From assembly GCF_014107495.1 (NCBI RefSeq), contig NZ_CP041969.1, positions 1,733,001-1,797,000 on the forward strand: 64,000 nt of DNA, read 5' to 3'. Numbering within the stretch: position 1 is the stretch's first letter; each line of letters opens with the position of its first letter. Of the stretch, positions 25,627-34,354 are shown piece after piece. A program made the translations under genes and the position numbers. Origin of the DNA: Cohnella cholangitidis (GTDB lineage Bacteria; Bacillota; Bacilli; Paenibacillales; Paenibacillaceae). Below the pieces are notes generated by a model. The model was not told the DNA's origin. It worked only from the letters and a program-made list of their open reading frames with translations, and made no database searches.

Positions 25627-27507
25627 TTATACCATGACCTTGCAAATATCGTTCGTGAATTCCACGGGATCGCCGATCGGCAAACCTTCGATGAGCAACG
25701 CTTGATTGTACAGCAAGCTTGTATACAGGTTAAGCTTCTCTTGGTCTTTCCCGAAAGCGTCCTTCAACGACTGGAACACCGCGTGGTTGACGTTGATCTC
25801 CAGCACCTTGTCGGCCTTGACGTTCGGATTGTTCGGCATCGCGTTCAGGATTTTCTCCATCTCGATCGTCACTTCGCCTTCGGTGGTCAGGCAGACCGGA
25901 TGGCTCTTCAATCTCTTCGAAGCCCGAACGCTCTTCACCTTGCCGGACAGGAACTGTTGCATAGAATCGAACAGCTCCTTGTTGTCGTTAGCTTCCGCTT
26001 CGGATTCTTTATCTTTCTCGTCCGCTTCGATGCCGAGATCTCCGCTCGATACCGATTTGAATTCTTTGTCCTTGTACGACATGATCATCTTGATCGCGAA
26101 TTCGTCGATATCGTCCGTGAAATACAAAATTTCGTATCCTTTGTCGGTTACCAATTCCGTTTGCGGAAGCTTCTCGATTCTCTCGATCGATTCGCCGGAC
26201 GCATAATAGATGTACTTCTGATCTTCGGGCATTCTCTCCACGTACTCATCCAAAGTAACGACTTTCTTCTCTTTGGAGGAATAGAACATCAACAAATCTT
26301 GCAGCACGTCTTTGTGCATGCCGTAATCGTTGTATACTCCGAATTTAAGCTGCCTGCCGAACGACTGGTAGAACTTCTCGTACTTCTCCCTCTCGTCCTT
26401 CAAGAGGCTTTGCAGCTGGCTTTTGATTTTGTTCTGGATGTTCTTGGCGATCAGCTTCAATTGCCGATCGTGCTGCAGCATTTCCCGCGAGATGTTGAGG
26501 GACAAGTCTTCCGAATCGACCATCCCTTTCACGAAACCGAAGTAATCCGGCAGCAGATCGGAGCACTTGTCCATGATCAATACGCCGTTGGAATAGAGCT
26601 CGAGCCCTTTTTCGAATTCCTTCGTGTAATAATCGAAAGGCGTATTCTCGGGAATATACAAAATGGCTTGGTATCTCACCGCGCCGTCTACGCTAAGATG
26701 GATATGTTTCAGCGGCTTGTCGAAACCGTAACGCTTCTCGTTGTAGAAGTTCTCGTAATCCGCATCGGTCAGCTCGCTTTTGTTTTTGCGCCAGATCGGA
26801 ACCATGCTATTGACGGTTTGCTCTTCGGAGTAGTCCTCGAACTCGCCCTCGGCGTCTTCCTTAGGACGTTTGCCCGTTACGTCCATCTTGATCGGATAGC
26901 GGATGAAATCGGAATATTTCTTAATGATCGCCTTCAGCCGGTACTCTTCCAAGTACTCGTCGTACTGGTCTTCCTCGGTATTGTTTTTGATCTTCAGGAC
27001 GATCTCCGTTCCTACGGAATCCTTGGCTGCCGGCTCGATGGTATAGCCTTCCGCTCCGGTAGATTCCCATTTGAACGCCTCGTCGCTGCCTAGCGCCTTG
27101 CTTGTTACGGTGATGACGTCCGCCACCATGAAAGCCGAGTAGAAGCCGACCCCGAATTGGCCGATGATATTATGCCCGTCCTGGGCTTCGTTCTCCTTCT
27201 TGAAGGCGAGCGAGCCGCTCTTCGCGATGACCCCGAGGTTGTTCTCCAATTCTTCCTTGGTCATCCCGATTCCCGTATCGGCGATCGTTAACGTTCTGTT
27301 CGCCTTGTCGGCGGTGATTTTAATATAATAATCCTCTTTGTTGAATACCAATTGGTCGTCGGTTAATGCTTTGTAATAGATTTTGTCGACCGCGTCGCTA
27401 GCGTTGGAGATCAGCTCGCGCAGGAAAATTTCCCGTTGCGTGTAGATGGAATTAATCATCATCTCAAGCAACCGTTTGGACTCTGCTTTGAATTGTTTCT
27501 TAGCCAT
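25627..27507 (-). CDS. htpG: Molecular chaperone HtpG (Hsp90 family)
   Basis: A 626-residue cytosolic ATP-dependent chaperone, the same length as Bacillus HtpG. The N-terminal GHKL ATPase shows '[21 protein letters not shown]', '[27 protein letters not shown]' and '[16 protein letters not shown]'. The middle domain has '[22 protein letters not shown]', and the C-terminal dimerisation region is complete. ATG at 27507 has AAAGGAGC 10 bases upstream; the in-frame ATG at 27534 would add nine residues not seen in the family. A CIRCE operator in the promoter region implies control by the heat-shock repressor HrcA. Single gene with its own terminator. Confidence 0.98.
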   Translation of the reverse strand: MAKKQFKAESKRLLEMMINSIYTQREIFLRELISNASDAVDKIYYKALTDDQLVFNKEDYYIKITADKANRTLTIADTGIGMTKEELENNLGVIAKSGSLAFKKENEAQDGHNIIGQFGVGFYSAFMVADVITVTSKALGSDEAFKWESTGAEGYTIEPAAKDSVGTEIVLKIKNNTEEDQYDEYLEEYRLKAIIKKYSDFIRYPIKMDVTGKRPKEDAEGEFEDYSEEQTVNSMVPIWRKNKSELTDADYENFYNEKRYGFDKPLKHIHLSVDGAVRYQAILYIPENTPFDYYTKEFEKGLELYSNGVLIMDKCSDLLPDYFGFVKGMVDSEDLSLNISREMLQHDRQLKLIAKNIQNKIKSQLQSLLKDEREKYEKFYQSFGRQLKFGVYNDYGMHKDVLQDLLMFYSSKEKKVVTLDEYVERMPEDQKYIYYASGESIERIEKLPQTELVTDKGYEILYFTDDIDEFAIKMIMSYKDKEFKSVSSGDLGIEADEKDKESEAEANDNKELFDSMQQFLSGKVKSVRASKRLKSHPVCLTTEGEVTIEMEKILNAMPNNPNVKADKVLEINVNHAVFQSLKDAFGKDQEKLNLYTSLLYNQALLIEGLPIGDPVEFTNDICKVMV

Positions 27508-27565
27508 TAGATTGGTGCTCCTTTCGATATGCATTCCTTAACAAAGATCTGTTCGGTCGCAGCGG

Positions 27566-27592
27566 TTAGCACTCTGACCGAACGAGTGCCAA
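27566..27592 (-). promoter_or_regulatory. CIRCE element (HrcA operator) upstream of htpG
   Basis: TTAGCACTC-N9-GAGTGCCAA at 27566-27592, one mismatch from the perfect CIRCE inverted repeat. It lies between the promoter -10 and the htpG start codon. Confidence 0.9.
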
Positions 27593-27599
27593 TACTTAT

Positions 27600-27628
27600 T
27601 TTTTATCATTCCTCGATTTTAATGTCAA
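27600..27628 (-). promoter_or_regulatory. SigA-type promoter of htpG
   Basis: -35 TTGACA (27623-27628), 17-base spacer, -10 TAAAAA (27600-27605). The predicted transcript would start at the edge of the CIRCE element. Confidence 0.65.
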
Positions 27629-27655
27629 TATTGCTATAGCTTTTGGACTATCTAT

Positions 27656-27697
27656 TTAAAATAGAGCGAGGAGCTCAAGGCTTTCCCCGAGCTCCCC
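27656..27697 (-). terminator. Terminator of the riboswitch-controlled operon
   Basis: GGAGCTC (27670-27676) pairs with GAGCTCC (27689-27695), followed on the minus strand by CTCGCTCTATTTTAAAT. The stem is strong; the T-run is short. Confidence 0.55.
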
Positions 27698-27711
27698 GTT
27701 TCTCTCGCTTC

Positions 27712-28701
27712 TCAATACTGCAGCAACAGCGACACGTTCTGCCAACCCGCGCCTACTGTCCAGAAGACAAGATAATCGCCCCTGGCGACCTTGCCTTCCT
27801 TCAACGCTTCATACAGCGCCACGAACGGACTGTTCGCAGCCGTATATCCGTATCTATCGCCGATGTACGGAACTTTGTCGACATCGATCCCCAGACGTTC
27901 GGATACCAGCTTCAAATTGCCTATCGAGAATTGGGAGAACAAGAAGCTCCCGATCTCTTCTTTCGCCAAGCCGTTGCGTTCCAGCAAAATCCGAACCGTG
28001 TCTACCGCCGAATCCACGCATACGGAATCGTCGAACGGCACGAATTTGATCTGCGCGTCCTTGGCCGTATACTCCTCGCGATAGAGATTGGACAACCCTT
28101 GGGCGGGGAATAGCGAGTTGTCGATGACCGAAGTATCCGTTTGGTACACCGAATCGATGAATCCCCGGGTATCCGAGGATCTCTCCAGAATAACGGCCAC
28201 CGCCGAATCCGCGAAGTTGGAATGGTACACCGGCTCGTTCGGACTATGAACCGAGATCGAATCGGCGCCCACCACCAACGCCCGCTCGATGCGGGGATTC
28301 CCAAGCATGTAGCGGCTTGCTTGTTCGACCGCGACGAGCAATCCCGCGCAGTTCGCGTTAATATCGAAGCAGACCGTATTCAGATCCCCGCCCAACGCGT
28401 TATGTAGCTTCAGAGCATTGCTCGGGAGCAAATATTCGGGTGTCTGAGACGTGAAAATAATGAGGTCGATATCCCTTCCCGTCAGACCGGAGCTTCGCAG
28501 CACGTTATTGGAAGCTTCGATCGACATCGTCAGCGAGTTCTCGCCCGGGTCGTCGATCACGTATCTTTTGTCTCTGCCCAGCGCCCTAAGCAGTCCAGTA
28601 ACGTCAGTGCCTTGCTTTTGAAATCGTTCGATATAATAATCGTTCGCCACTTCGTTGGCCGGATGATAAATCCCGATATCGCGAATTCGGACCGCTCCCA
28701 T
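27712..28701 (-). CDS. 3-oxoacyl-ACP synthase III (KASIII/FabH)-like protein with altered catalytic triad
   Basis: A 329-residue thiolase-fold protein of FabH length. 'RIRDIGIYHPANEVAND', 'IDLIIFTSQTPEYLLPSNALKLHNALG' and the nucleophile segment 'CFDINANCAGLLVAVEQASRYM' (Cys118) match KASIII. At the other two triad positions the FabH 'PHQAN' is replaced by 'LFSQFSIGN' (no His) and 'DRHGNTSAAS' by 'DRYGYTAANS' (Asn to Tyr). This points to acyl transfer or another non-decarboxylating reaction rather than normal fatty-acid initiation. ATG at 28701 with AGGGGGGAAGAGC upstream. Last gene of the riboswitch-led operon, 30 bases after the STAS-like gene. Confidence 0.88.
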   Translation of the reverse strand: MGAVRIRDIGIYHPANEVANDYYIERFQKQGTDVTGLLRALGRDKRYVIDDPGENSLTMSIEASNNVLRSSGLTGRDIDLIIFTSQTPEYLLPSNALKLHNALGGDLNTVCFDINANCAGLLVAVEQASRYMLGNPRIERALVVGADSISVHSPNEPVYHSNFADSAVAVILERSSDTRGFIDSVYQTDTSVIDNSLFPAQGLSNLYREEYTAKDAQIKFVPFDDSVCVDSAVDTVRILLERNGLAKEEIGSFLFSQFSIGNLKLVSERLGIDVDKVPYIGDRYGYTAANSPFVALYEALKEGKVARGDYLVFWTVGAGWQNVSLLLQY

Positions 28702-28731
28702 GCTCTTCCCCCCTCGATTATGCTCCATGAA

Positions 28732-29073
28732 TTAAACTTCTACGATTTCAAGATTATTCAGTTGAACCGCGCGCCCTACCCGTGACAGCTGCATCTTCAG
28801 AATCGGATTTTTGGCGATACGCAGAACGACTTTCTTGAAGCCGTCCTTCTTATACAGTTGGAAGCAGCCTTCCAGAATCGGCAACGTATCGGGGGAGGAG
28901 ACGTTCAATTTCGTGCAGTCGATCTCAATATCGTAATCCGGAACGGAGATCGAAGCGATGCTCTTCTGATAAGCCTCTATCGACTTCATTCCATCCTCGG
29001 TCGTGAACGTTCCCTCGACTTGCGCCTTGAATACATTGTTTGCTTGATCCAATTGAATGTTAAAGCTACCCAT
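28732..29073 (-). CDS. Small STAS/SpoIIAA-like protein
   Basis: A 113-residue soluble protein. The pattern 'FKAQVEGTFTTEDGMKSIEAYQKSIASISVPDYDIEIDCTKLNVSSPDTLPILEGCFQLYKKDGFKKVVLRIAKNPILKMQLSRVGR' alternates strands and helices in the order expected for a STAS or SpoIIAA-like fold, but no signature is strong enough to be certain. It may be a regulatory or adaptor subunit. GGAGG lies 8 bases before the ATG at 29073. It sits between the thiamine-diphosphate enzyme (34-base gap) and the KASIII-like gene (30-base gap). Confidence 0.8.
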   Translation of the reverse strand: MGSFNIQLDQANNVFKAQVEGTFTTEDGMKSIEAYQKSIASISVPDYDIEIDCTKLNVSSPDTLPILEGCFQLYKKDGFKKVVLRIAKNPILKMQLSRVGRAVQLNNLEIVEV

Positions 29074-29107
29074 AATAAATTCCTCCATTTAGTCGCGAAT
29101 TTTATTT

Positions 29108-30736
29108 TTACTTCATAAGCGCCTTCAATCGGTCCAATATCGGAGCCGGCTCGCTGCCGTCCGTGTTGACCTCGATGATGCAAGGCCCGTCCAGCTCCCT
29201 GACGAAATCCGGGATGTTCCGAACGTCTTCCATCCGATCGACGGACATCGCGCGAATGCCGGCCACGCCCATCATTTCCGCGATCGAGATTCTCTCCTGC
29301 TTGTAGTCCGGTATCGTCCGGTCGTAGAGAAACTTCTGCCCCCTCACCACGTAAGAAAGCATCGCATTATTGATGATGAAGTACACGACCGGAATCCGAT
29401 ATTCCTTAGCCGTCAATATATCCATGCCGTTCATGAAGAAGCAGCCGTCTCCGGCGAATACCGCCACCGGGCGGCTCGGATCGGCAGCGTACAGCCCCGT
29501 GCCTCCGGCGATCGCGGATCCCATCGCGCCGTAATCCAGATTAATCTCGAAATCTCCGCCGTGCGGCACCTCGAGAAACTTCAATACAAAATTCGTGAAT
29601 TCCCCGATATCGCAAACGTATCGCGTATCGGAAGGCATAGTCGATTTGAGCCGTTCCAGAAACAACCTCAGCGATAGGCCGGTATGATTGCGCTCGTACG
29701 GCTCGTTCAATGCCATGCTCCGACGATAATCCGCCTTGGAAGAACGGCGGCTGTTCCGAATCAAATAGGGCAACACCTCCTTTAAATCTCCGCGAACGGA
29801 TACATCCGTCTTGAACACTTTGCCCAGCTCTTTCGGATCGCGATCGACGTGAATAACGGTTCTTCCCGCAACGAGCACCTCGTTAAAGTTGCAGGTAGAG
29901 GCTTCCCCCAAGCTTGTTCCCAAAATGAGAATGCATTTCGGTTGACTTGAATTCACGTATTCGCTAGCCGCATCGGTACTGGAAAAGCCATAGTTGCCTA
30001 GATTCAACTCGAAGTCGGTCGGAACGACGCCTTTGCCCGCCGGGGTCGTAATGATCGGCCATTGAAGCCGTTCGCTTAGCTGCATGATCTCGGAGGAAAA
30101 TCCTCTTCCTCCGCGACCTACCATAATCAACCCTTCGGAGCTTTTGTTCATCAACTCCGCCGCGCGTTCCAGCCGTTCTCTTTCAGGGATGACCGCTTGA
30201 AGTTCAGCAAGGTTTAGAGGCTCGGGCAAAGAACCGTGAACCTCGCCTCGTTGCACATCGATCGGAATCGACAAGTACACCGGGCCGCAAGGCGGCGTCA
30301 TGGCGATTCGGATCGCTTTGTCCAATTCGGTCATCACGTCGGCCTCATCCATCACCGTAGCGCTGTATTTGGTCACCGGCTTCACCATTTGCTCGCCGTC
30401 AAGCTCTTGGATTGCCCCTTTGCCCATCTGCCAACGGTTAATGTAACCCGCGATAACAAGCATTGGAGCTTTGGCGCGTTTCGCGTCCGCAATCCCGTTC
30501 ATCATGTTGCCGACGCCGACGGCACCCGCTCCCACGCAAACCGACAGCTTGCCCGACGTACTGGAATATCGGGCGGCCATGTACGCGGCCCCGGCTTCGT
30601 TCTTCGTGATGATCGGCTTAATGTCGACATCGATCAATGAATCGTACAACGGACCGACGATGCCTGCAGGTATTCCGAATAGGTATTCCACTTCATTGGC
30701 CTTCAAAACTTTTAAAATCGCCTCTGCCATCTTCAT
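29108..30736 (-). CDS. Thiamine-diphosphate-dependent enzyme (acetolactate synthase/decarboxylase type)
   Basis: A 542-residue member of the acetohydroxyacid synthase/benzoylformate decarboxylase family. The PYR domain carries the cofactor-activating Glu47 ('ITKNEAGAAYMAARY'); a central Rossmann domain (about 190-330) follows; the PP domain holds the ThDP motif GDG...NN (residues 429-457: 'GDGCFFMNGMDILTAKEYRIPVVYFIINN'). Such enzymes decarboxylate 2-oxoacids and often join the aldehyde unit to an acceptor, making acyloins or acetolactates. Here the partners are chemoreceptor, GAF and KASIII-like proteins rather than ilv genes, so a specialised product is likely. GAGGAAGG precedes the ATG. 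Confidence 0.92.
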   Translation of the reverse strand: MKMAEAILKVLKANEVEYLFGIPAGIVGPLYDSLIDVDIKPIITKNEAGAAYMAARYSSTSGKLSVCVGAGAVGVGNMMNGIADAKRAKAPMLVIAGYINRWQMGKGAIQELDGEQMVKPVTKYSATVMDEADVMTELDKAIRIAMTPPCGPVYLSIPIDVQRGEVHGSLPEPLNLAELQAVIPERERLERAAELMNKSSEGLIMVGRGGRGFSSEIMQLSERLQWPIITTPAGKGVVPTDFELNLGNYGFSSTDAASEYVNSSQPKCILILGTSLGEASTCNFNEVLVAGRTVIHVDRDPKELGKVFKTDVSVRGDLKEVLPYLIRNSRRSSKADYRRSMALNEPYERNHTGLSLRLFLERLKSTMPSDTRYVCDIGEFTNFVLKFLEVPHGGDFEINLDYGAMGSAIAGGTGLYAADPSRPVAVFAGDGCFFMNGMDILTAKEYRIPVVYFIINNAMLSYVVRGQKFLYDRTIPDYKQERISIAEMMGVAGIRAMSVDRMEDVRNIPDFVRELDGPCIIEVNTDGSEPAPILDRLKALMK

Positions 30737-30766
30737 GCGAATACCTTCCTCTCTCCTCCGATATCT

Positions 30767-31201
30767 CTAAAAAATCTCTATATGCTGTTCGACCAATCGT
30801 TCCGCATTCGCAATTTCTTGCTCGCTGAACTCATGAAGCTGCCCGATCGAGGCCACGACCACGATCCCCTCCACGTCCGCGCCTTTCATAACGGGAATAA
30901 TCAACAAACTATCGATACCGAATAGAAAAAACTCCTCCGACGAGCGCCTATCGTTTTTGACATCCTGAATAGCCACGGCGCGAGGCTCCCGTACCACGTC
31001 CGTAAGCAAAAAATCATGAGCGATATATACCGGGCTTTGCGCATGTACGCTTTTCCAGCGCTCGATGCCCAGAGCATCGGTATTGGTCTTTAATACCGGA
31101 TTAATGCGGCCGTCCGCAATCCGGTGATAAGCGATATCCTGCACACCCGTTGCTCCGCTTAAGAGCTCGAACAGATGGTTTAACCTTTCCGCGTTCATCA
31201 T
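30767..31201 (-). CDS. GAF domain protein
   Basis: A 144-residue stand-alone GAF domain: N-terminal helix 'AERLNHLFELLSGATGVQDIAYHRI', core 'PVYIAHDFLLTDVVREPRAVAIQDVKNDRRSSEEFFLFGIDSLLIIPVMKGADVEGIVVVASI' and C-terminal helix. It may bind a small ligand or a nucleotide. It starts at ATGATG with GAGGGGGTAG upstream, 9 bases after the chemoreceptor gene, so the two are probably translated together and may work as one sensory unit. Confidence 0.9.
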   Translation of the reverse strand: MMNAERLNHLFELLSGATGVQDIAYHRIADGRINPVLKTNTDALGIERWKSVHAQSPVYIAHDFLLTDVVREPRAVAIQDVKNDRRSSEEFFLFGIDSLLIIPVMKGADVEGIVVVASIGQLHEFSEQEIANAERLVEQHIEIF

Positions 31202-31210
31202 CTACCCCCT

Positions 31211-32473
31211 CTATACCTCGAATAAACCGATCTGCTCTTTGAGCTGCTTCGCTTGTTCTTGTAACTTGCGGGCCGACTGCAACGACTCTTCCATCGCCCC
31301 TAGCTGTTCCTCCGAACACGTCGCGATTTCCTTCGTTCCGGCCAGGGCGGTTTCCGTTATCGTCGCGGTTTCCCTTACCGAGCTTAGAATTTGATCGGCG
31401 CTGGAGCTTATTTCTTCGGTGACGCTGGATACCTCCTGCACCTTGTAAGACACCTGCTCCGTCAGCTGAACGATCTGGTGAAAGGACTGTCCCGCCTCCG
31501 TTACCAACCGCGTACCGGATTCCACCTCGATCATGACCTGATTCATCGCGTCCATCGACAAGCGGGAGCCGTTCCGGATATCCGTTACCGTCTTGGCAAT
31601 ATCCTTCGCCGAAGACGAGGATTGATCAGCCAACTTGCGAATCTCGTCAGCCACGACGGCGAAGCCTCGTCCGTACTCGCCCGCCCGAGCCGCTTCGATC
31701 GCGGCGTTCAGCGATAGCAAGTTAATCTGGCTTGCGATCTCCGCCATGATGACGGTTACGCGGTCGATATCCTCCGTACGCCGGTTCATCTTTCCGACCG
31801 CATCCGATGAAACGAGAGCCGTTTCGTGGATCGTCATCATCTGGGCAATCGCATGGTCGACCGTCCGATTGCCGTCGCTTGCGCGTTGGGCTACCTCCGC
31901 CGTTTCGTGCGCCAACCCCTGTGACGATTCGGCAATGTGTTCCATTCCCTTGCTGACTTCCTCTAGCGTCAGCATGTTAACCCGCGCGCTTTCGGCGATC
32001 GACTCGCTCCCCGAAGCAATCTGCCGAATGGATTCGGAAATCCCCACGACCATGTCCGTGCAAAATTCCGTATTGCTTGCCAGCGAGGATGACGTGCCCG
32101 CCACGGAATCGGATAACTCCGAGATGCGACCGAATACTTCTCGCATGTTGGCGGTATGGGGGATCGAGCCGGCATTCACCTCAACCGAGTACCCGCCGCC
32201 CGTCGGCGACGCGCCGATCCCGATGAACCGGCATAGGCGGTCCGCGATCAGATAAGAACCGACGACGCCGGCAATCCCGAACAGTACGGCAATACCGGCG
32301 CTTTGCCAAAACGCGCTCGTTCGGACGAACAGGATAATGCCGTACGCGAGCGAAAATGCCGCAACGAATAGTGCCATCGACAGCGCAAGTTTCTCAGCAG
32401 CCCTGTCCCTTAAGCGGAATAATCTCAATTTCCTTCTCCTCCAACGAAATCTGATTCGGTCATTCTCGATCAT
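31211..32473 (-). CDS. Methyl-accepting chemotaxis protein without extracellular sensor domain
   Basis: A 420-residue chemoreceptor. Two adjacent membrane helices (about residues 28-50 and 57-78) are separated by only a few residues, so there is no room for an external ligand domain. The cytoplasmic signalling domain has the hairpin-tip motif '[41 protein letters not shown]'. Input must come through the membrane, from inside the cell or from a partner such as the GAF protein encoded next. First gene of the riboswitch-controlled operon. The start is unsure: ATG at 32473 has only GGGGG directly upstream, while a strong AAAGGAGG (32500-32507) precedes a two-codon ATG-AAA-TAA. Confidence 0.9.
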   Translation of the reverse strand: MIENDRIRFRWRRRKLRLFRLRDRAAEKLALSMALFVAAFSLAYGIILFVRTSAFWQSAGIAVLFGIAGVVGSYLIADRLCRFIGIGASPTGGGYSVEVNAGSIPHTANMREVFGRISELSDSVAGTSSSLASNTEFCTDMVVGISESIRQIASGSESIAESARVNMLTLEEVSKGMEHIAESSQGLAHETAEVAQRASDGNRTVDHAIAQMMTIHETALVSSDAVGKMNRRTEDIDRVTVIMAEIASQINLLSLNAAIEAARAGEYGRGFAVVADEIRKLADQSSSSAKDIAKTVTDIRNGSRLSMDAMNQVMIEVESGTRLVTEAGQSFHQIVQLTEQVSYKVQEVSSVTEEISSSADQILSSVRETATITETALAGTKEIATCSEEQLGAMEESLQSARKLQEQAKQLKEQIGLFEV

Positions 32474-32481
32474 GCCCCCGA

Positions 32482-32507
32482 TTATTTCATCCTCAACCGC
32501 CTCCTTT
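32482..32507 (-). other. Possible two-codon minigene before the chemoreceptor
   Basis: AAAGGAGG (32500-32507) is followed 9 bases later by ATG AAA TAA (32482-32490), 8 bases ahead of the chemoreceptor ATG. Ribosomes stopping here could re-initiate at 32473. It could also be chance. Confidence 0.3.
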
Positions 32508-32553
32508 GTCTTCTCTGTTTGTCCGGACCGTGCACAGAGCCATAAATGACAAC

Positions 32554-32582
32554 AAAAAAGGACTTTCTGCTTAGAAAGTCCT
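32554..32582 (-). terminator. Riboswitch expression-platform terminator
   Basis: AGGACTTTCT (32559-32568) pairs perfectly with AGAAAGTCCT (32573-32582), followed by six T residues on the minus strand. It lies between the aptamer and the chemoreceptor, with no upstream minus-strand gene to terminate, so it acts inside the leader. Confidence 0.88.
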
Positions 32583-32608
32583 AGCTGCCAATTAACGAAA
32601 ACCTAAAT

Positions 32609-32704
32609 GAATAAGATTGGCAGCCCGGCGATCATAGCGGATGCTTTAGACCCGTGGCTTTGCGTCCCAGCCTTTCGGTTGGTTTGCGTTTTACACCTTA
32701 TACA
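32609..32704 (-). promoter_or_regulatory. Cyclic di-GMP-I (GEMM) riboswitch
   Basis: The minus strand contains the conserved core of the GEMM-I aptamer: GCAAACC (32681-32687), a GAAA tetraloop in CCGAAAGG (32671-32678), GGGACGCAAAGCC (about 32656-32668), then GGGTCTAAAG and CGCCGGGCTGCC. A P1-like stem pairs GTATAAG (32697-32703) with CTTATTC (32609-32615). Nine bases at 32616-32624 are fully complementary to 32584-32592, next to the terminator, and may be part of the switch. It senses c-di-GMP and controls the five-gene operon 32473-27712. Whether ligand turns it on or off cannot be told by eye. The rest of 32705-32981 is AT-rich and holds the divergent promoters; I see no gene in it. Confidence 0.93.
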
Positions 32705-32981
32705 ATTTATGCCTGATTTAATAATCCTCTGTAATGAATATACTAATTTGTTTTTAATAAATAATCTAGCAAAATTCGATATTTTATTGTACTTTTTCCT
32801 CATTTTCCATGGGAAAATATTGAAAACGCTGTCATTTTGTAGGTCGTTTGTCATGACCGCCATAAGGACCTTTAGTTCTATCTTAATTGTCTAAGTCGCT
32901 CTGATTAATAGCGAGATCATGTTATGATTAATGCACGGCTTTTCAAGATTAACCGGATTTTGAAGGAGAACCCTTTCACTC

Positions 32982-34061
32982 ATGTCAACAAAAACAAAAT
33001 TTATTTCCTTATCCCTGCTGCTCATCGTCGGAATGATTACCGTCAGCTTATTGGCGATTCAATGGTATCCTTCTCATTTTCAATGGCTTAAGAAACCCGC
33101 ATCGCCCTATCACGGGCTGAAGCCCGGACCCCAAGAACCTAATGGCACCTACTATTCCAATCAGGTGCTCGTGCTTATGTATCATGACGTCGGTCCGGAT
33201 AACGGCGATGGGAAATCTTTATCCGTCGCTAACTTCGACAAGCAGCTGGAGCTGATGAGAGACAATAATTTTCACTGGATCACGATGGACCAATATAGGG
33301 ACTTCATTCTTCGTTCGACGCCCGTCCCGGACAATGCCGTTCTGCTAACCTTCGACGACGGGTATGAATCGCTATACGCGCATGCCTATCCTTTGCTGCG
33401 CAAATATCAAGCTCCGGCAGCGGCTTTCTTGATCGTTAATAAGGTTGGCGATCCTAAGGATGCATTCCCAAGGGTTACCTGGGAACAAGTTAAGGAAATG
33501 AATAACAACGGAATCGATTTCCACAGCCATACGTTCGATTCGCACCATTACGTCCCGACAACGTCGGAGACGGGCGGACTCAAGTCTATGATCGCCCGCC
33601 GAATGTATCTAAAGGACAAGCAGCGCCAGGAAACCGAGCAAGAGTACGAGCGGCGCGTAACGGACGATCTGAGCAAAGCCAATGACGTCCTGGAACAGAA
33701 GCTCGGCAAGCCCAACCATATATTGGCGTTTCCTTACGGGGCGTTCTCCGAACCGCTCTTGAGCATTGCGAAGCGGCTCGGCATCGACGTCACCTTGACC
33801 GTCAAAAGCGGAATGAACGCGCCCGGTCAAACGAACGGATTCCGGTTAAACGCGGGAGGGACGGACAACGATCCCACCCTGCAGCTCGCCCTCATGAAAC
33901 AGGCGGATCAACTGCTCGGCGACGGACATTTCGATGCTCCTTCCCCCTTGCGCCCATTCGCGATCATCGCGGCTTTCGGTCTTCTCGTCCTGATCGGTCT
34001 CGCTTGGATCTGGACCGGCTGGCGGTTCATGAGAGGCAAGAAGCCGCGCATAAGCCCATAA
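32982..34061 (+). CDS. Membrane-anchored polysaccharide deacetylase (NodB domain)
   Basis: A 359-residue protein with an N-terminal membrane helix (residues 7-28), a NodB-type deacetylase domain (about 60-310) and a C-terminal helix (about 325-348, 'FAIIAAFGLLVLIGLAWIWTGW'). Catalytic motifs: 'LTFDDGYESLY' (Asp-Asp), 'DFHSHTFDSHHY' (zinc His pair) and 'LAFPYGAFSE'. 'VLMYHDVG' at the domain start resembles PgaB/IcaB poly-N-acetylglucosamine deacetylases, so a cell-surface polysaccharide substrate is likely. GAAGGAGAA precedes the ATG. It is divergent from the c-di-GMP riboswitch operon and not under that switch. Confidence 0.92.
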   Translation: MSTKTKFISLSLLLIVGMITVSLLAIQWYPSHFQWLKKPASPYHGLKPGPQEPNGTYYSNQVLVLMYHDVGPDNGDGKSLSVANFDKQLELMRDNNFHWITMDQYRDFILRSTPVPDNAVLLTFDDGYESLYAHAYPLLRKYQAPAAAFLIVNKVGDPKDAFPRVTWEQVKEMNNNGIDFHSHTFDSHHYVPTTSETGGLKSMIARRMYLKDKQRQETEQEYERRVTDDLSKANDVLEQKLGKPNHILAFPYGAFSEPLLSIAKRLGIDVTLTVKSGMNAPGQTNGFRLNAGGTDNDPTLQLALMKQADQLLGDGHFDAPSPLRPFAIIAAFGLLVLIGLAWIWTGWRFMRGKKPRISP

Positions 34062-34158
34062 GCATATCATGTTGCCGTTCGCGACGGAGTTCCAAAAATG
34101 TGCGTTCGCGGATTAATGATTAATCTGTGCGAATGTACTGCCAGTGCTCCAGCCCCCA

Positions 34159-34167
34159 CATATACTA
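34159..34167 (+). promoter_or_regulatory. Candidate sporulation-type -10 element
   Basis: CATATACTA fits the SigK/SigE -10 pattern CATA-N3-TA, 44 bases upstream of the YjcZ-like gene. An AC about 16-20 bases further upstream could be the weak -35 of SigK. Supported by gene type only. Confidence 0.35.
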
Positions 34168-34210
34168 TCAACGTAAATTCAAATCCCAACAAAACAGGGG
34201 GTGGATCCGA

Positions 34211-34339
34211 ATGAGTTACCCTGTTGCTGGAGCAGGTTATGACGGATGCGGCAAAAACGTCGGCGGCGCGCAAGCAGCTGCGTTCGTGCTTGTGCTCTTC
34301 ATTTTGCTGGTTATTATTTTGAAAGCCGGTTACTGCTAA
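34211..34339 (+). CDS. YjcZ-family sporulation peptide
   Basis: A 42-residue peptide, MSYPVAGAGYDGCGKNVGGA followed by a hydrophobic helix (AAAFVLVLFILLVIILKAGYC). The Gly/Tyr/Cys-rich head and the 'FxLxVVLFILLVIxG' tail are typical of the YjcZ family found in spore-formers. AGGGGGTGG lies 8 bases before the ATG. It has its own terminator at 34355 and a sporulation-like -10. The role is unknown; probably membrane- or spore-associated. Confidence 0.88.
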   Translation: MSYPVAGAGYDGCGKNVGGAQAAAFVLVLFILLVIILKAGYC

Positions 34340-34354
34340 AATGTAAGCGCGATG

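Noticed and set aside
25603-27093. Long open frame (496 codons) on the + strand opposite htpG
   Set aside because: It is the mirror of the strongly conserved htpG frame, has no ribosome site and resembles no family; codon bias in htpG keeps the opposite frame open.
32603-32863. 86-codon minus-strand frame upstream of the chemoreceptor
   Set aside because: It lies directly over the GEMM riboswitch aptamer and has no coding character.
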